Source: an uncultured Bacteroidaceae bacterium (GTDB lineage: Bacteria > Bacteroidota > Bacteroidia > Bacteroidales > Bacteroidaceae). From it: 64,000 nt of DNA. Of the stretch, positions 32,322 through 40,816 are shown one piece after another. The notes beneath the pieces are model-generated. The model did not search any database, was not told the DNA's origin, and worked only from the letters and a program-made list of their open reading frames with translations. Numbering within the stretch: position 1 is the stretch's first letter; every line of letters starts with the position of its first letter. The position numbers were made by a program, and so were the translations under genes. The stretch is taken from NCBI GenBank assembly GCA_944320955.1, contig CALUJL010000030.1:62001-126000 (forward strand). Reading direction: 5' to 3'.

Positions 32322-35300
32322 CTATTGAGCGATGACAACTGTGCCGTTGACTATGTATTTGCCTGCGGGCAGGGCCACGAACTCGCTGCCGCCTGCGGTG
32401 AGGGCCACGGTCTGCAGAGCCTGGCCGTCCACGGTGTAGACCGTCACGCTGCCGGCCTTGGCGCTCTCGATGCGGATGCCGCCGTCGGCCGTGTAGACCT
32501 GTATGCCGGAAGTGCGGTCGCCGAGGGCTTCGCGTATGTTGGGCAGTGCGGTGAGCTGGCCGTCGCCGTCGTCGAAGATGGAGAGCGTCTGCGGGGCAGC
32601 CTGCGGGGTGGTCGGCAGGGTGGCGAATGCCTGGAAGGAGGCGATGGGCGCGAAGCCGGTCTGTACGAATGCTCTGCCTTCGGCGTCGAGGCCGTAGTAG
32701 GTGGTGCCTTCCTGGACGGGCAGGTTTTCAGCCGTGCCGCCGAAGTAGCCGAGGAGGTCGTAGGCGCTGCCGTCCTGTACCTGCAGGTCGGTGGCTGCGA
32801 TGGCATTGCCCTTGAAGGTGATGTCGCCCGGGATGTTGTAGAACGGGGCGTAGAAGTCCGGATCGTTGGGCACGAGCATCAGGTAGGGCACGTTGGCCTT
32901 GATTTCCGTGGCGGGAGCGAGCTCGCCGTCGACGATGGCGTAGAGCCAGAAGGGATGGTTGTAGTTGTCGTTGCTGTCGTCTACGCCGTTGTCAAAGTCG
33001 GCACTCATGATAGGTTTCAGAGGCACGGCGAATCCGTCTTTTGCAGCCGTAATTTCCGTCACGTCGAACGGCAGGCAGATAGTTTGCCATCCGCGCAGAG
33101 TCTCGTGGTTGACTTTCGTGCCTTCGTCAGTAGCGAATGCGAGGCGGGTGTAGGTAACATTGGCGGCTATTGCTTCGGGCGCATTGAATTTGTAGCCTTC
33201 TTGCAACTCCAGCACTTGCTCTTCGCTTTCCAGACCGTAGATTACGGTGTTCGGGTTCTTCGGGCTGAGAGTCCCTTCTGTAATAACGGCATCGCGAATG
33301 TCCACCGAAGTAACCTCGGTGGTCAGGTGTTCGTTGAGTTCGGTTGCGGTAGTCATGCCTATTACTGTCAGATCGGATTCTCCTTCTACGATGGCTTCTT
33401 TACCAAGATATGCCAATTGCATGTTGTCGGCCTGGAAGAATCCTTCGGTGTTTCCATTGCGGTTTTGGCCTTTAGAATAAATGCCTACGGTAACTTCTTG
33501 TTCCTCCTGCAGGAAGAAAGTTACAGAGAGATTGTTCCAGTTTTCCTTGTCCTTCCAATTGCCGGTCGGGTTGATGAACTGCATCAAGTCGGATTCGAAC
33601 GTCTTTTCTCCAACAAGGGCGACAAGGCGCGTCCCTTCGGCTGTGGTATTCTCGCGGTCGGAACGGACATCGCCGGTCAGTTTGTAGGTACCAGCCGGAA
33701 GCGTAATGTTTTGGGTTACATGGATGTAGTTAATCTGTTGGGCCCAAGCATTGAAAATCTTGGCTCCTTCAGTCGGATTCTGGCCTTCCATAAGGGCGAA
33801 ATCAGCACCTCCGGTAGTATTACGGTCAATTGTCCATCCATTGTTCCAACCGTCTCCTTCCTCGAAGCCCGGATTTACCAAGAGGGAAGTAAGGTCGACA
33901 GGCGTTTCTTGTGAGGTAAGCAGTGCAAGGTATGCGCTGTTTACTTCAGCTATCGTGGTCTCTATGTCTGCATCGGCTATGCTGCCGTCGTTGTATTTCC
34001 CGGTTATTTCAGCGATCTTGTCATTAAAGCTCTTCTTGGCTTCCTCGGTAGTGGTGATGTTCTCGGCTTTCGCGTTGGCTTCGTCCAAAGCGGTTTTCAG
34101 TGCGGCATAGTTCTCTGCAGAAGTAGTTGCTGCTGTTATGGCTTCGTTAAGGGCGGAACCGGCGGCGGTAATTTGTTCATCTGTGCCGGTACCTGCATTA
34201 ATGATTTCTTGGGCAGCAGAAACAGCTTCGGTCAGTTGCTTCTTGATTTCTGCATTCATATTGCTCTGTGCCAGTTCTGCAGTTGCATCTACCGTTTCTT
34301 TAAGTTGGGCGATAGCAGCTGTAGCATCATAGCCTAAATAGTACAGGCGGAAATAATCGGCTTTTGCGAAATTGGAAGTGGCATTCTTCATAACAACGCC
34401 GAGAGTAAGAGTGCCGTCTAAGACGGTCGTTTCCACAGAATAATCATTATCTGTGCTAATTGCCGTCTGTTGGTCGTTAGCAACGAGGTAGAATCCGTCA
34501 CCCCCGAAACTGCCAGCAGCAGTTACGCGGTATTTTCCGTTGGGAAGGTCTGTAATTTCTTGAGTTACGGAGAAATCAGGTAAAGTGTTAGGAGAGGCTG
34601 TCCAATATTGAAAATAAATATTTCCATCTCCATGTGTCAAACGTCCGTCAGCATTGTTGCGGGTACAATATTCGCTATTGGAATCTCCTGTTTTGTTCCA
34701 TCCCGGGATCGTTTGTTGGCGATCTCCTTGATTTTCCTCAAAGCCAGGGTTTTGGATGTATGCAGTCATGTCATAAACCGCACTGTTTATTTCCGGAGCA
34801 TAGGCTTCGCCTGCCAGATAAGTGGCGGAAGTGATGCCGGTGATGCCAGTGCTTGTAAGAGTGCCTTCTACTAAGCCAATGTAATCAATGTGGGTTAAAG
34901 GATCATTACCTGAAGAACACGTGCCGTGAGTGTTCTTTACAGTGAAATAGACAGTAGATGCAATTTCAGAAGGGGTCTTTATCGTTATATTTTTAATGGT
35001 GTTGTCCCCTTGATTAGTGCCGAGACGAATAGCATCATAAGCATATTCTAATCCATTTTCTGTGCTTCCTAATCCAAAATAGAATTCTGAATTAGCATTT
35101 GCAGCTTCTAACTGTTTTACATAGACTTTGTAATAAGTGTCGGGCTTAATCTTGTTATCTAAAGATTGGGCAAAGTAGTTGTCATTATTTGCTCCTCGCC
35201 ATAGGAGTTTGTATCCACCTACTGCATTTTCAAGCGGAGTTACACGGACACCTCCAGAGCTTGATACGGTAATATTAGTTACCCATGGTTCTCCAAAATT

Positions 35301-35756
35301 GTAGTTTGAGCCTCCTACAAGCGAGCCGGGTGTTTGGAAAGCTTGATTTTGGAGTAGTTGGGAGCCTTCCGTAAGAATGTTATCGTCATTGATCTCTGGG
35401 AAAGAAATCTCTGGTAGTTCTTGTGACAATGTACCTTTATATTCATTCCCCTCGTAGACATATACCGTACCGTTGTAGCTTACGAAGCGTACTGTGCCGG
35501 CGGTTTCGGGAGTGTAGGAGTATTTTCCGCCGTTGACGGTGATTTCCTGATTGGCTGTGCCTTCCACGGCCAAGGTGTAGTTGCCGCCGGAGGGGACAAA
35601 ATTGTTGAGATCGGAAACAGAGCTTCCGCCGAAGTCTGTTTTTTCGGGTACGTAAGGTACCACTACTTCATCTGCTTGCGCACATAGGGGGGGGGTAATG
35701 TGCAGCATTCCTGCGCCGAGGAACGCGGCGCAGAGATAATGTAATTGTCTGTTCAT
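32322..35756 (-). CDS. Large secreted multidomain protein (CBM-like domains, helical FIVAR-like region, T9SS-type end)
   Basis: An 1144-residue exported protein with signal peptide MNRQLHYLCAAFLGAGMLHI cleaved near LCAQA. Two or three jelly-roll, carbohydrate-binding-like domains are marked by NPGFEENQGDRQQTIPGW and NPGFEEGDGWNNGWTIDR. Between them is an alanine/threonine-rich helical segment (about 480-620, FIVAR-like). The C-terminal part carries GWQTICLPFDVTEI, a motif common in Bacteroidetes surface proteins, and ends in a sorting-domain-like module (GSVTVYTVDGQALQTVALTA, LPAGKYIVNG). No catalytic domain is evident. GC falls sharply in its 5' two thirds, and nine C in a row lie in the signal-peptide region. 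Function unknown; adhesin or glycan-binding role is inference. Confidence 0.78.
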   Translation of the reverse strand: MNRQLHYLCAAFLGAGMLHITPPLCAQADEVVVPYVPEKTDFGGSSVSDLNNFVPSGGNYTLAVEGTANQEITVNGGKYSYTPETAGTVRFVSYNGTVYVYEGNEYKGTLSQELPEISFPEINDDNILTEGSQLLQNQAFQTPGSLVGGSNYNFGEPWVTNITVSSSGGVRVTPLENAVGGYKLLWRGANNDNYFAQSLDNKIKPDTYYKVYVKQLEAANANSEFYFGLGSTENGLEYAYDAIRLGTNQGDNTIKNITIKTPSEIASTVYFTVKNTHGTCSSGNDPLTHIDYIGLVEGTLTSTGITGITSATYLAGEAYAPEINSAVYDMTAYIQNPGFEENQGDRQQTIPGWNKTGDSNSEYCTRNNADGRLTHGDGNIYFQYWTASPNTLPDFSVTQEITDLPNGKYRVTAAGSFGGDGFYLVANDQQTAISTDNDYSVETTVLDGTLTLGVVMKNATSNFAKADYFRLYYLGYDATAAIAQLKETVDATAELAQSNMNAEIKKQLTEAVSAAQEIINAGTGTDEQITAAGSALNEAITAATTSAENYAALKTALDEANAKAENITTTEEAKKSFNDKIAEITGKYNDGSIADADIETTIAEVNSAYLALLTSQETPVDLTSLLVNPGFEEGDGWNNGWTIDRNTTGGADFALMEGQNPTEGAKIFNAWAQQINYIHVTQNITLPAGTYKLTGDVRSDRENTTAEGTRLVALVGEKTFESDLMQFINPTGNWKDKENWNNLSVTFFLQEEQEVTVGIYSKGQNRNGNTEGFFQADNMQLAYLGKEAIVEGESDLTVIGMTTATELNEHLTTEVTSVDIRDAVITEGTLSPKNPNTVIYGLESEEQVLELQEGYKFNAPEAIAANVTYTRLAFATDEGTKVNHETLRGWQTICLPFDVTEITAAKDGFAVPLKPIMSADFDNGVDDSNDNYNHPFWLYAIVDGELAPATEIKANVPYLMLVPNDPDFYAPFYNIPGDITFKGNAIAATDLQVQDGSAYDLLGYFGGTAENLPVQEGTTYYGLDAEGRAFVQTGFAPIASFQAFATLPTTPQAAPQTLSIFDDGDGQLTALPNIREALGDRTSGIQVYTADGGIRIESAKAGSVTVYTVDGQALQTVALTAGGSEFVALPAGKYIVNGTVVIAQ
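35687..35695 (-). repeat. C9 homopolymer in the signal-peptide region of the 1144-residue gene
   Basis: Nine consecutive C (plus-strand G) encode part of ITPPLCA just before the signal cleavage site. One-base slippage would truncate the protein after about 25 codons. Confidence 0.9.
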
Positions 35757-36065
35757 AGTACTATACTTGAAAAAAGTTATGAAAAAAGTTTGATAGTAAA
35801 GTATATGCTTGCACGGTTCTTGTCGCCTTATGGGGGGAACGCCCTTGCGGCTTTTGCCTTATTTCTCTGCGGTTTCCGGTGAGGCCGGGCAGGGGATTCT
35901 CCCGAGGCGTCTGCGGCGAATGTAGGGATTTTTCGGGGAAAGGCCAAACCTGCAGGGGTAGAATTGCTTATTTTTTAATACATTTTAGCGCAAGCCGCTT
36001 GGGAGAGTCCTTACGGCTTGCGCTTTTGTGGGTCAGATGGGGAACGGCCGGCGGGCGATGCTGCC
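35757..36065. other. Gene-free 309-nt spacer with an 11-bp hairpin
   Basis: Between the 1144-residue gene start and the 3' end of the metallophosphoesterase gene. It contains AT-rich sequence just upstream of the former without a clear TAnnTTTG box. A hairpin AGCGCAAGCCG (35987-35997) with CGGCTTGCGCT (36014-36024) is followed by TTTTG on the plus strand. The U-run orientation is opposite to the minus-strand gene that ends here, so its use is unclear. Confidence 0.5.
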
Positions 36066-37151
36066 TTACCAGACGATGGTGGCCGATTCGCCCCACGGGG
36101 AGCCGGGGGCGTTCCACCGGTATTCGCGGACGGTCATGCGGCGGGCGGCGGGGTCGAACAGGACGATCTGGAAGGAGAGCAGCTTCTCGTCGGTCCGGGA
36201 TTTATAGCCTTTCATCGGCGAGTCGACGCGGAAGGCGGGCAGCGAAACCGTGCTGTCCACTCCCGTCCAGCGGTAGAAGGTGTTGTGGTGGGTATGGCCG
36301 TGGAACCAGGCTTTGACCTCGGGATGCCGGGCAATGAACCGCTCGGCTGCCCGGATTTCGCGCACCGGGCGCTCCGTGCGCCCCACGCTGCAGGTGTCGC
36401 CCAGGAGGTTCTCGAAGCCGGCAGCCGGGTCGAGGCTGTGGTCTCCGTAGGGGTTGATGAAGCGTTGGGCCTCGGCCTCGGGGTCCATGTGGGTGAAGAG
36501 GAAGCTGGGCAACGGTCGGGGCGCGGCGGAGAGGGTGCTGTCGAGCCATGTGCGGGCGGGAGTGTCGAGCCACAGGCCGGCAAATATGAGGCGGATGCCT
36601 TCGCGTTCGACGATGTAGTGCGTCTTGTCGGTCGCGAAGTCGAACGTCCCGGCCGTGCGCGGTGTGCGGGGGCGTACCCCGTGGTTGTAGATCGCTGCCG
36701 CGCATGTGGCGTCGCGCGGCGGGGTGAGCGGGCGTATGAAGCCCGTGGCGTTGGAGATGTCGTGGTTGCCGGGCAGGACCAGCAGCTCGGGCATCCCGGG
36801 CGCGAGCCACTCTGCGGCAAACTGCCGCCACGACTCGGCGGCGGTCTGTACGCCGCGCTCCATGCGGTTGGCCACGTCGCCGCCGCAGACCACGAAGTCG
36901 AGCGAGTCCACCGGCTCTCCGGCCCCGACCCCGCCGTCGCGGGGGAGCATCGTGCCGGGCAGTTTACGTATGGCGTCGGCCATGGCGCGGCACACTTCGG
37001 CACTCGTGGCCTTCCGGCCGCGGAAGTCGCGCGTCATGCCGTAGTGGAGGTCGGAGGTGAATACGAGGCAAACCCGGCGCTGTGCGTGCAGCGCGTGGGC
37101 GCACAGCAGCAGGATGGTGGCGAGGAGGAGTTGCAGTGGTTGTCGTATCAT
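36066..37151 (-). CDS. Secreted calcineurin-like metallophosphoesterase
   Basis: A 361-residue exported phosphoesterase. Start ATG 37151 (MIRQPLQLLLATILLLCAHA, signal peptide), because the longer frame begins within the promoter region. All five metal-binding blocks are present: FTSDLHYG, DFVVCGGDVANRM, VLPGNHDISN, SFLFTHMDPEAEAQR and AWFHGHTHHNTFYRW. Length suits the Ser/Thr-phosphatase-like or purple-acid-type periplasmic group. The substrate is unknown. A TACCTTTG promoter box lies at 37188-37181. It follows the carbonic-anhydrase gene on the same strand but has its own promoter. Confidence 0.9.
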   Translation of the reverse strand: MIRQPLQLLLATILLLCAHALHAQRRVCLVFTSDLHYGMTRDFRGRKATSAEVCRAMADAIRKLPGTMLPRDGGVGAGEPVDSLDFVVCGGDVANRMERGVQTAAESWRQFAAEWLAPGMPELLVLPGNHDISNATGFIRPLTPPRDATCAAAIYNHGVRPRTPRTAGTFDFATDKTHYIVEREGIRLIFAGLWLDTPARTWLDSTLSAAPRPLPSFLFTHMDPEAEAQRFINPYGDHSLDPAAGFENLLGDTCSVGRTERPVREIRAAERFIARHPEVKAWFHGHTHHNTFYRWTGVDSTVSLPAFRVDSPMKGYKSRTDEKLLSFQIVLFDPAARRMTVREYRWNAPGSPWGESATIVW

Positions 37152-37180
37152 GTGTCTTTTGTGTTTTCTGGAGCCGGGGG

Positions 37181-37188
37181 CAAAGGTA
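37181..37188 (-). promoter_or_regulatory. Promoter -7 box TACCTTTG for the metallophosphoesterase
   Basis: Minus-strand TACCTTTG 30 nt upstream of the ATG at 37151. Confidence 0.6.
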
Positions 37189-37221
37189 GGGCGGGATTGT
37201 TGCATTCCCTTGTCGGCGCGG

Positions 37222-37791
37222 TTAAATTCGTGTTTCGGGGGCGGGGAGGGGCGGTTCGTCCTGCGGGTGCGCCTCCGGGGTGCGGTACCAGGAGGCGTAT
37301 TCTATGTAGTTTTCGGATATGCCGCGGTTGAGCTCGAGGGCCTGTTCGGGGGATACTTTCTTGATGAACCGCGCCGGGGTTCCGCCCCAGAGCTCGTGGG
37401 GCGGGATGACGGTGCGGGAGAGGACGACGCTCCCGGCCGCCACGATGGAGCCCCGGCCCACGTGGGCAAAGTCGAGCACGACGGCGCCCATGCCGATGAG
37501 GGCATAGTCGTCCACGCGGCAGCCGTGGAGCGTGGCGTTGTGCCCTACGGAGACGTAGTCGCCCAGCTCTACGACGGACTTGCGGTAGAGGGTGTGGAGC
37601 ACGGCGCCGTCCTGTATGTTGACGGCATTGCCGAGGCGGATGGGGTTGACGTCGCCGCGCAAGACGGCGCCGTACCAGATGCTGCAGTCGCGTCCTATCC
37701 GGACGTCGCCCACGAGGACGGCCGTCTCGGCCAGGAAGCATCCTTCGCCCGTTTGGGGCGTGATGCCGCGCAGGGTGCGGATGATTGCCAT
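37222..37791 (-). CDS. Gamma-class carbonic anhydrase family protein (left-handed beta-helix)
   Basis: A 189-residue cytoplasmic protein built of hexapeptide repeats (VLVGDVRIGRDCSIWYGAVL, NAVNIQDGAVLH) forming a left-handed beta-helix. The zinc-binding histidines of the gamma carbonic anhydrase family appear in VLHTLY and VGHNATLHGC. A C-terminal helix (NRGISENYIEYASWYRTP) follows. Whether it hydrates CO2 or has a related acyl or scaffold role is not decidable. It has its own TATCTTTG box and is divergent from the aquaporin gene. Confidence 0.9.
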   Translation of the reverse strand: MAIIRTLRGITPQTGEGCFLAETAVLVGDVRIGRDCSIWYGAVLRGDVNPIRLGNAVNIQDGAVLHTLYRKSVVELGDYVSVGHNATLHGCRVDDYALIGMGAVVLDFAHVGRGSIVAAGSVVLSRTVIPPHELWGGTPARFIKKVSPEQALELNRGISENYIEYASWYRTPEAHPQDEPPLPAPETRI

Positions 37792-37825
37792 AGTATGGAG
37801 TAGGGATATGGGGGTAAATGTGGCG

Positions 37826-37833
37826 CAAAGATA
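37826..37833 (-). promoter_or_regulatory. Promoter -7 box TATCTTTG for the carbonic-anhydrase gene
   Basis: Minus-strand TATCTTTG 35 nt upstream of the ATG at 37791. Confidence 0.6.
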
Positions 37834-37909
37834 GGGAAAAATGGGCGTTGCGGTAGCAGAAGGCCCGTTTTTTGTGGGGGAGGATGCTTGTTTGTATTAT
37901 ATAATAAGG

Positions 37910-37917
37910 TATATTTG
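37910..37917 (+). promoter_or_regulatory. Promoter -7 box TATATTTG for the aquaporin gene
   Basis: TATATTTG 28 nt before the ATG at 37945, with a TTG at 37888-37890 at the -33 position. Confidence 0.65.
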
Positions 37918-37944
37918 CGGGGAGAACTCTAAAAACTGAGGCTT

Positions 37945-38655
37945 ATGAAAAAGAAACTTTTGGCAGAAATGGCGGGCACGATGGTGCTCGTGCTGATGGG
38001 TTGCGGCGCGGCGGTCTTCAATGGCGGCTGCGGGACGACGCAACAGGTGCTGACCGTGGCGATGGCCTTCGGCCTTTCGGTGGTGGCCATGGCGTATGCG
38101 ATAGGCGGCGTGTCGGGCTGCCACATCAATCCGGCCATCACGCTCGGCGTATGGCTGAGCGGCCGGATGCCGGGGCGTGAAGCCGCGGGCTACATGGCGG
38201 CCCAGGTGGCGGGGGCCTTCGTCGGCTCCCTGCTGCTGTATGGGATAGTGGGCTGCGTGGACGAGGCGGCCTTCGTGACGAACGGTGCGGCGATGGCCAC
38301 GCACACGGGCTCGAACGCCGTGGCGGCAGGCGTGCCCTTGCTGGGCGGGCTGCTGGCCGAAGTGGTGTTTACGATGGTCTTCGTGCTGGTCGTGCTGGGG
38401 GCCACGAGCGCGAAGCACGGGGCGGGCGCCCTGGCCGGGCTGGCCATCGGGCTGTCGCTGGTGCTGGTGCATATCGTTTGCATCCCGGTTACGGGTACTT
38501 CCGTCAACCCCGCCCGTTCCCTGGCCCCGGCCGTGTTCGACCTGGCCTATGGCAGCGGGGTCGCCCTGCAGCAGCTGTGGATCTTCATCCTGGGCCCCTT
38601 TGCCGGCGCGGCCCTGGCAGCCGGCCTGTGGCGCGGCATAGGAGGGAAGGAATAG
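37945..38655 (+). CDS. aqpZ: Aquaporin Z-like water channel
   Basis: A 236-residue inner-membrane MIP-family channel with six helices and two half-helices. The two NPA motifs are HINPAITLG (62-64) and TSVNPARSLAP (188-190). The constriction residues match water-selective AqpZ rather than glycerol channels: Phe42, His176 (in VHIVCIPVTGTSVNPAR) and Arg191, with no GlpF-type Asp in NPARD. Monocistronic: its own promoter at 37910 and a repeat-derived terminator at 38673-38712. It passively conducts water during osmotic change. Confidence 0.93.
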   Translation: MKKKLLAEMAGTMVLVLMGCGAAVFNGGCGTTQQVLTVAMAFGLSVVAMAYAIGGVSGCHINPAITLGVWLSGRMPGREAAGYMAAQVAGAFVGSLLLYGIVGCVDEAAFVTNGAAMATHTGSNAVAAGVPLLGGLLAEVVFTMVFVLVVLGATSAKHGAGALAGLAIGLSLVLVHIVCIPVTGTSVNPARSLAPAVFDLAYGSGVALQQLWIFILGPFAGAALAAGLWRGIGGKE

Positions 38656-38656
38656 C

Positions 38657-38730
38657 CCTTCCGCTTCTGCGGAAAAGCGCTGCATGAAATCCGGAAAACC
38701 GGCAGCGCTTTTCTGCTGAAGCGCCGCAGG
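38657..38730. repeat. 22-bp repeat locus forming the aqpZ terminator
   Basis: AAAAGCGCTGC (38673-38683) pairs with GCAGCGCTTTT (38702-38712), an 11-bp stem whose 3' arm ends in the T-run. The arms are two inverted units of the dispersed repeat, and a third unit (CTGAAGCGCCGCAGG) follows. Confidence 0.75.
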
Positions 38731-38754
38731 GTACGAATTTCTTCTGCGGAAAAT

Positions 38755-38785
38755 TTTGCCGGAAGAGAAAGTATCCGTACTTTTG
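38755..38785 (+). promoter_or_regulatory. rpsU promoter (TTTG-N19-TACTTTTG)
   Basis: -33 TTTG at 38755-38758 and -7 TACTTTTG at 38778-38785, spaced exactly 19 nt as in the sigma-ABfr consensus. Confidence 0.75.
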
Positions 38786-38842
38786 CAGCCGCTTCCGCCC
38801 GCAGCGGAATGCGGCTAACATATTAAATCTTAAAAACAAAGC

Positions 38843-39034
38843 ATGATTGTAGTACCCGTAAAAGAAGGCGAGAACATCGAACGCTCGCTGAAGAAGTTTA
38901 AGAGAAAATTTGAGAAAACCGGCGTAGTGCGTGAACTCCGTCGCCGCCAGCAGTACGACAAACCTTCGGTTCTGAAGCGTCTGGAGCGGGAGCACGCCAT
39001 CTACGTGCAGAAGTTGCGCCGCGAGGAAGAGTAA
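38843..39034 (+). CDS. rpsU: 30S ribosomal protein S21
   Basis: A 63-residue basic protein (MIVVPVKEGENIERSLKKFK, then RRQQYDKPSVLKRLERE), the normal S21 size and sequence for Bacteroidetes. In this phylum S21 and neighbouring ribosomal proteins have been linked to masking of the anti-SD sequence, which fits the absence of Shine-Dalgarno sequences throughout this window. It is first in a rpsU-xerC-hpf run, with a perfect-spacing promoter upstream. Confidence 0.95.
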   Translation: MIVVPVKEGENIERSLKKFKRKFEKTGVVRELRRRQQYDKPSVLKRLEREHAIYVQKLRREEE

Positions 39035-39117
39035 TTCCTGAAAAAAGCCTAAAATCTTTTGGCTGGTTGAATTAGTTTCCTTACATTCGCTTTCGGAATC
39101 GATATACGAACCGGCGT

Positions 39118-40008
39118 ATGTGGGAAGAAGCGTACAGACAGTATTTGGCATATGAACGCCACTACTCGGAGGGGACGGTGACCGTCTACACGAGTGCTGT
39201 GGCGGAATTTGCTGCCTATCTGCGCGGTTTCGACCCCGAGGCCCGTGTGGAAGACGCGCGGGCGGACGACATACGCGGATGGCTGATGGCCCTCTTGGAT
39301 GCGGGCAACGTGGCGACCACGGTCAACAAGAAACTGAGTGGTCTGAAGAATTTTTACCGTTTCCTGAAGTACCGGGGGTGTCCGGCTCCCAACCCGGCCG
39401 CACGGGTAGAAGGCCCGAAGCGGGGCAAACCGCTGCCCTGCTATGTGCGCGAGGGCGACATGGAGCACCTCTTGGACGGCGCGATCGACGCGCAGGACTT
39501 TGAGGCGGTGCGCGACCGTATGCTGATGGAAATGCTGTATTCCACAGGGATGCGCCTGGGCGAACTGCTTGGTTTGCGCGACGGCGATGTGGACGGCAGC
39601 GCGCGGTTGCTGCGAGTGACCGGAAAGCGCGACAAGCAACGCCTGATCCCCTATGGCCCGCTACTGGCCCGCCACATGGATGCCTACTGCGCCCTGCGCG
39701 ACAGCCGGACGGATGCAGCCCGCGAAAGCGGAGGCGCTTTTTTTGTCCGCAAAAGCGGCAAGCCCCTCACGCGCGCGAATATATATCGGATCGTAAAAGC
39801 TCAACTCTCGGGAATCGCGGCCTTGAAGAAGCGCAGCCCGCACGTGCTCCGGCATACGTTTGCCACGGCCCTCCTCAACCACGGAGCGGAACTGAATGCC
39901 GTACAGGCCCTCTTGGGGCACGAAAGCTTAGGCACGACGCAGATTTATACGCATGCGACTTTCGAGGAATTGAGAAAAGTGTATAACCAGGCTCATCCAA
40001 GAGCCTAA
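39118..40008 (+). CDS. xerC: XerC/XerD-type tyrosine recombinase
   Basis: A 296-residue site-specific recombinase for chromosome-dimer resolution. The N-terminal SAM-like DNA-binding domain is at about 3-90 and the catalytic domain at 105-290. All active-site residues are present: Arg146 (STGMRLGEL), Lys170, His242 and Arg245 (PHVLRHTFAT), His268 (LLGHESLG) and Tyr277 (TQIYTHA). Position between rpsU and hpf is the usual Bacteroidetes location of this housekeeping recombinase, so this is not a phage or transposon integrase. Confidence 0.93.
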   Translation: MWEEAYRQYLAYERHYSEGTVTVYTSAVAEFAAYLRGFDPEARVEDARADDIRGWLMALLDAGNVATTVNKKLSGLKNFYRFLKYRGCPAPNPAARVEGPKRGKPLPCYVREGDMEHLLDGAIDAQDFEAVRDRMLMEMLYSTGMRLGELLGLRDGDVDGSARLLRVTGKRDKQRLIPYGPLLARHMDAYCALRDSRTDAARESGGAFFVRKSGKPLTRANIYRIVKAQLSGIAALKKRSPHVLRHTFATALLNHGAELNAVQALLGHESLGTTQIYTHATFEELRKVYNQAHPRA

Positions 40009-40033
40009 AAAAATCAATGTAAGGAGGTCTATT

Positions 40034-40333
40034 ATGGAGATTAGAATTCAATCCATCCATTTCGACGCAACGAATGCACTGCAGGCATTTATTGAGAAAA
40101 AAGCCAGTAAGCTGGAACGTTTTTACGATGATATAAAGAAAGTGGAGGTGTCGCTTAAAGTAGTAAAGCCGGAAACTGCGATGAACAAGCAGGCGGGCGT
40201 GAAGGTCCTCATCCCGAACGGGGAACTGTATGCCGAGAAGGTAAAGGACAGTTTTGAGGAAGCTGTAGTCGAATCGCTCGAGGCTTTGGAGAAACAACTG
40301 CAGAAATTCAAAGAAAAACAGATGGGCAAATAA
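40034..40333 (+). CDS. hpf: Ribosome hibernation promoting factor, short form
   Basis: A 99-residue HPF/YfiA-family protein (MEIRIQSIHFDATNALQAFI; EKKASKLERFYDDIKKVEVS; YAEKVKDSFEEAVVESLEAL). It binds the decoding site of idle 30S subunits in stationary phase. It lacks the C-terminal dimerisation domain of long HPF. It starts 25 nt after xerC and is probably co-transcribed from the rpsU promoter. Confidence 0.93.
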   Translation: MEIRIQSIHFDATNALQAFIEKKASKLERFYDDIKKVEVSLKVVKPETAMNKQAGVKVLIPNGELYAEKVKDSFEEAVVESLEALEKQLQKFKEKQMGK

Positions 40334-40349
40334 AAAAATGCCGGATTTC

Positions 40350-40380
40350 TTTGGAGATTAAAAAATAGTCCATATCTTTG
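40350..40380 (+). promoter_or_regulatory. Promoter of the tRNA-tuf operon (TTTG-N19-TATCTTTG)
   Basis: -33 TTTG at 40350-40353 and -7 TATCTTTG at 40373-40380 with 19-nt spacing, followed by GCAGC as seen at other strong promoters in this window. Confidence 0.8.
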
Positions 40381-40440
40381 CAGCCGTTTCCGTGAGACAC
40401 GGACGAAGCGCGCTCCGCGGAGCGGCTGCAAGATAGAAAA

Positions 40441-40523
40441 GGGTAGTTACCAGAGTGGCCAAATGGGGCAGACTGTAAATCTGCTGGCTTATGCCTTCGG
40501 TGGTTCGAATCCATCACTACCCA
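40441..40523 (+). tRNA. tRNA-Tyr (GTA)
   Basis: Acceptor stem GGGTAGT/ACTACCC, anticodon loop CTGTAAA, long variable arm typical of tRNA-Tyr, T-loop GGTTCGAATCC. First of three tRNAs ahead of tuf. Confidence 0.95.
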
Positions 40524-40600
40524 CTCGCAAAAAAGCAGAAAGCCGATTCCTGCCCGGGATGGAATCCGGAAGAAAGGCGGGACGGCAATGTGGAAACAAT

Positions 40601-40673
40601 GCGGAAGTAGCTCAGTTGATAGAGCATTAGCCTTCCAAGCTGAGGGTCGCGGGTTTGAGTCCCGTCTTCCGCT
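40601..40673 (+). tRNA. tRNA-Gly (TCC)
   Basis: Acceptor GCGGAAG/CTTCCGC, anticodon loop CTTCCAA, T-arm GGGTTTGAGTCCC. Cloverleaf complete; CCA not encoded. Confidence 0.95.
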
Positions 40674-40684
40674 CTCTTTCTTTT

Positions 40685-40756
<72 letters not shown>

Positions 40757-40816
40757 CGCAGCAATCAGATGTTTGTTGAATTGTTTTAGATTACACATTA
40801 TAATATATAATCTGCT

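Noticed and set aside
39735-39765. Repeat unit inside xerC
   Set aside because: Single degenerate match in the conserved FFVRKSGKPLTR stretch of the recombinase; explained by protein constraint.
39118-40008. Phage or conjugative-element integrase
   Set aside because: Located between rpsU and hpf as in the housekeeping xer locus. No att repeats or mobility genes surround it, although tRNA genes lie 0.4 kb away.
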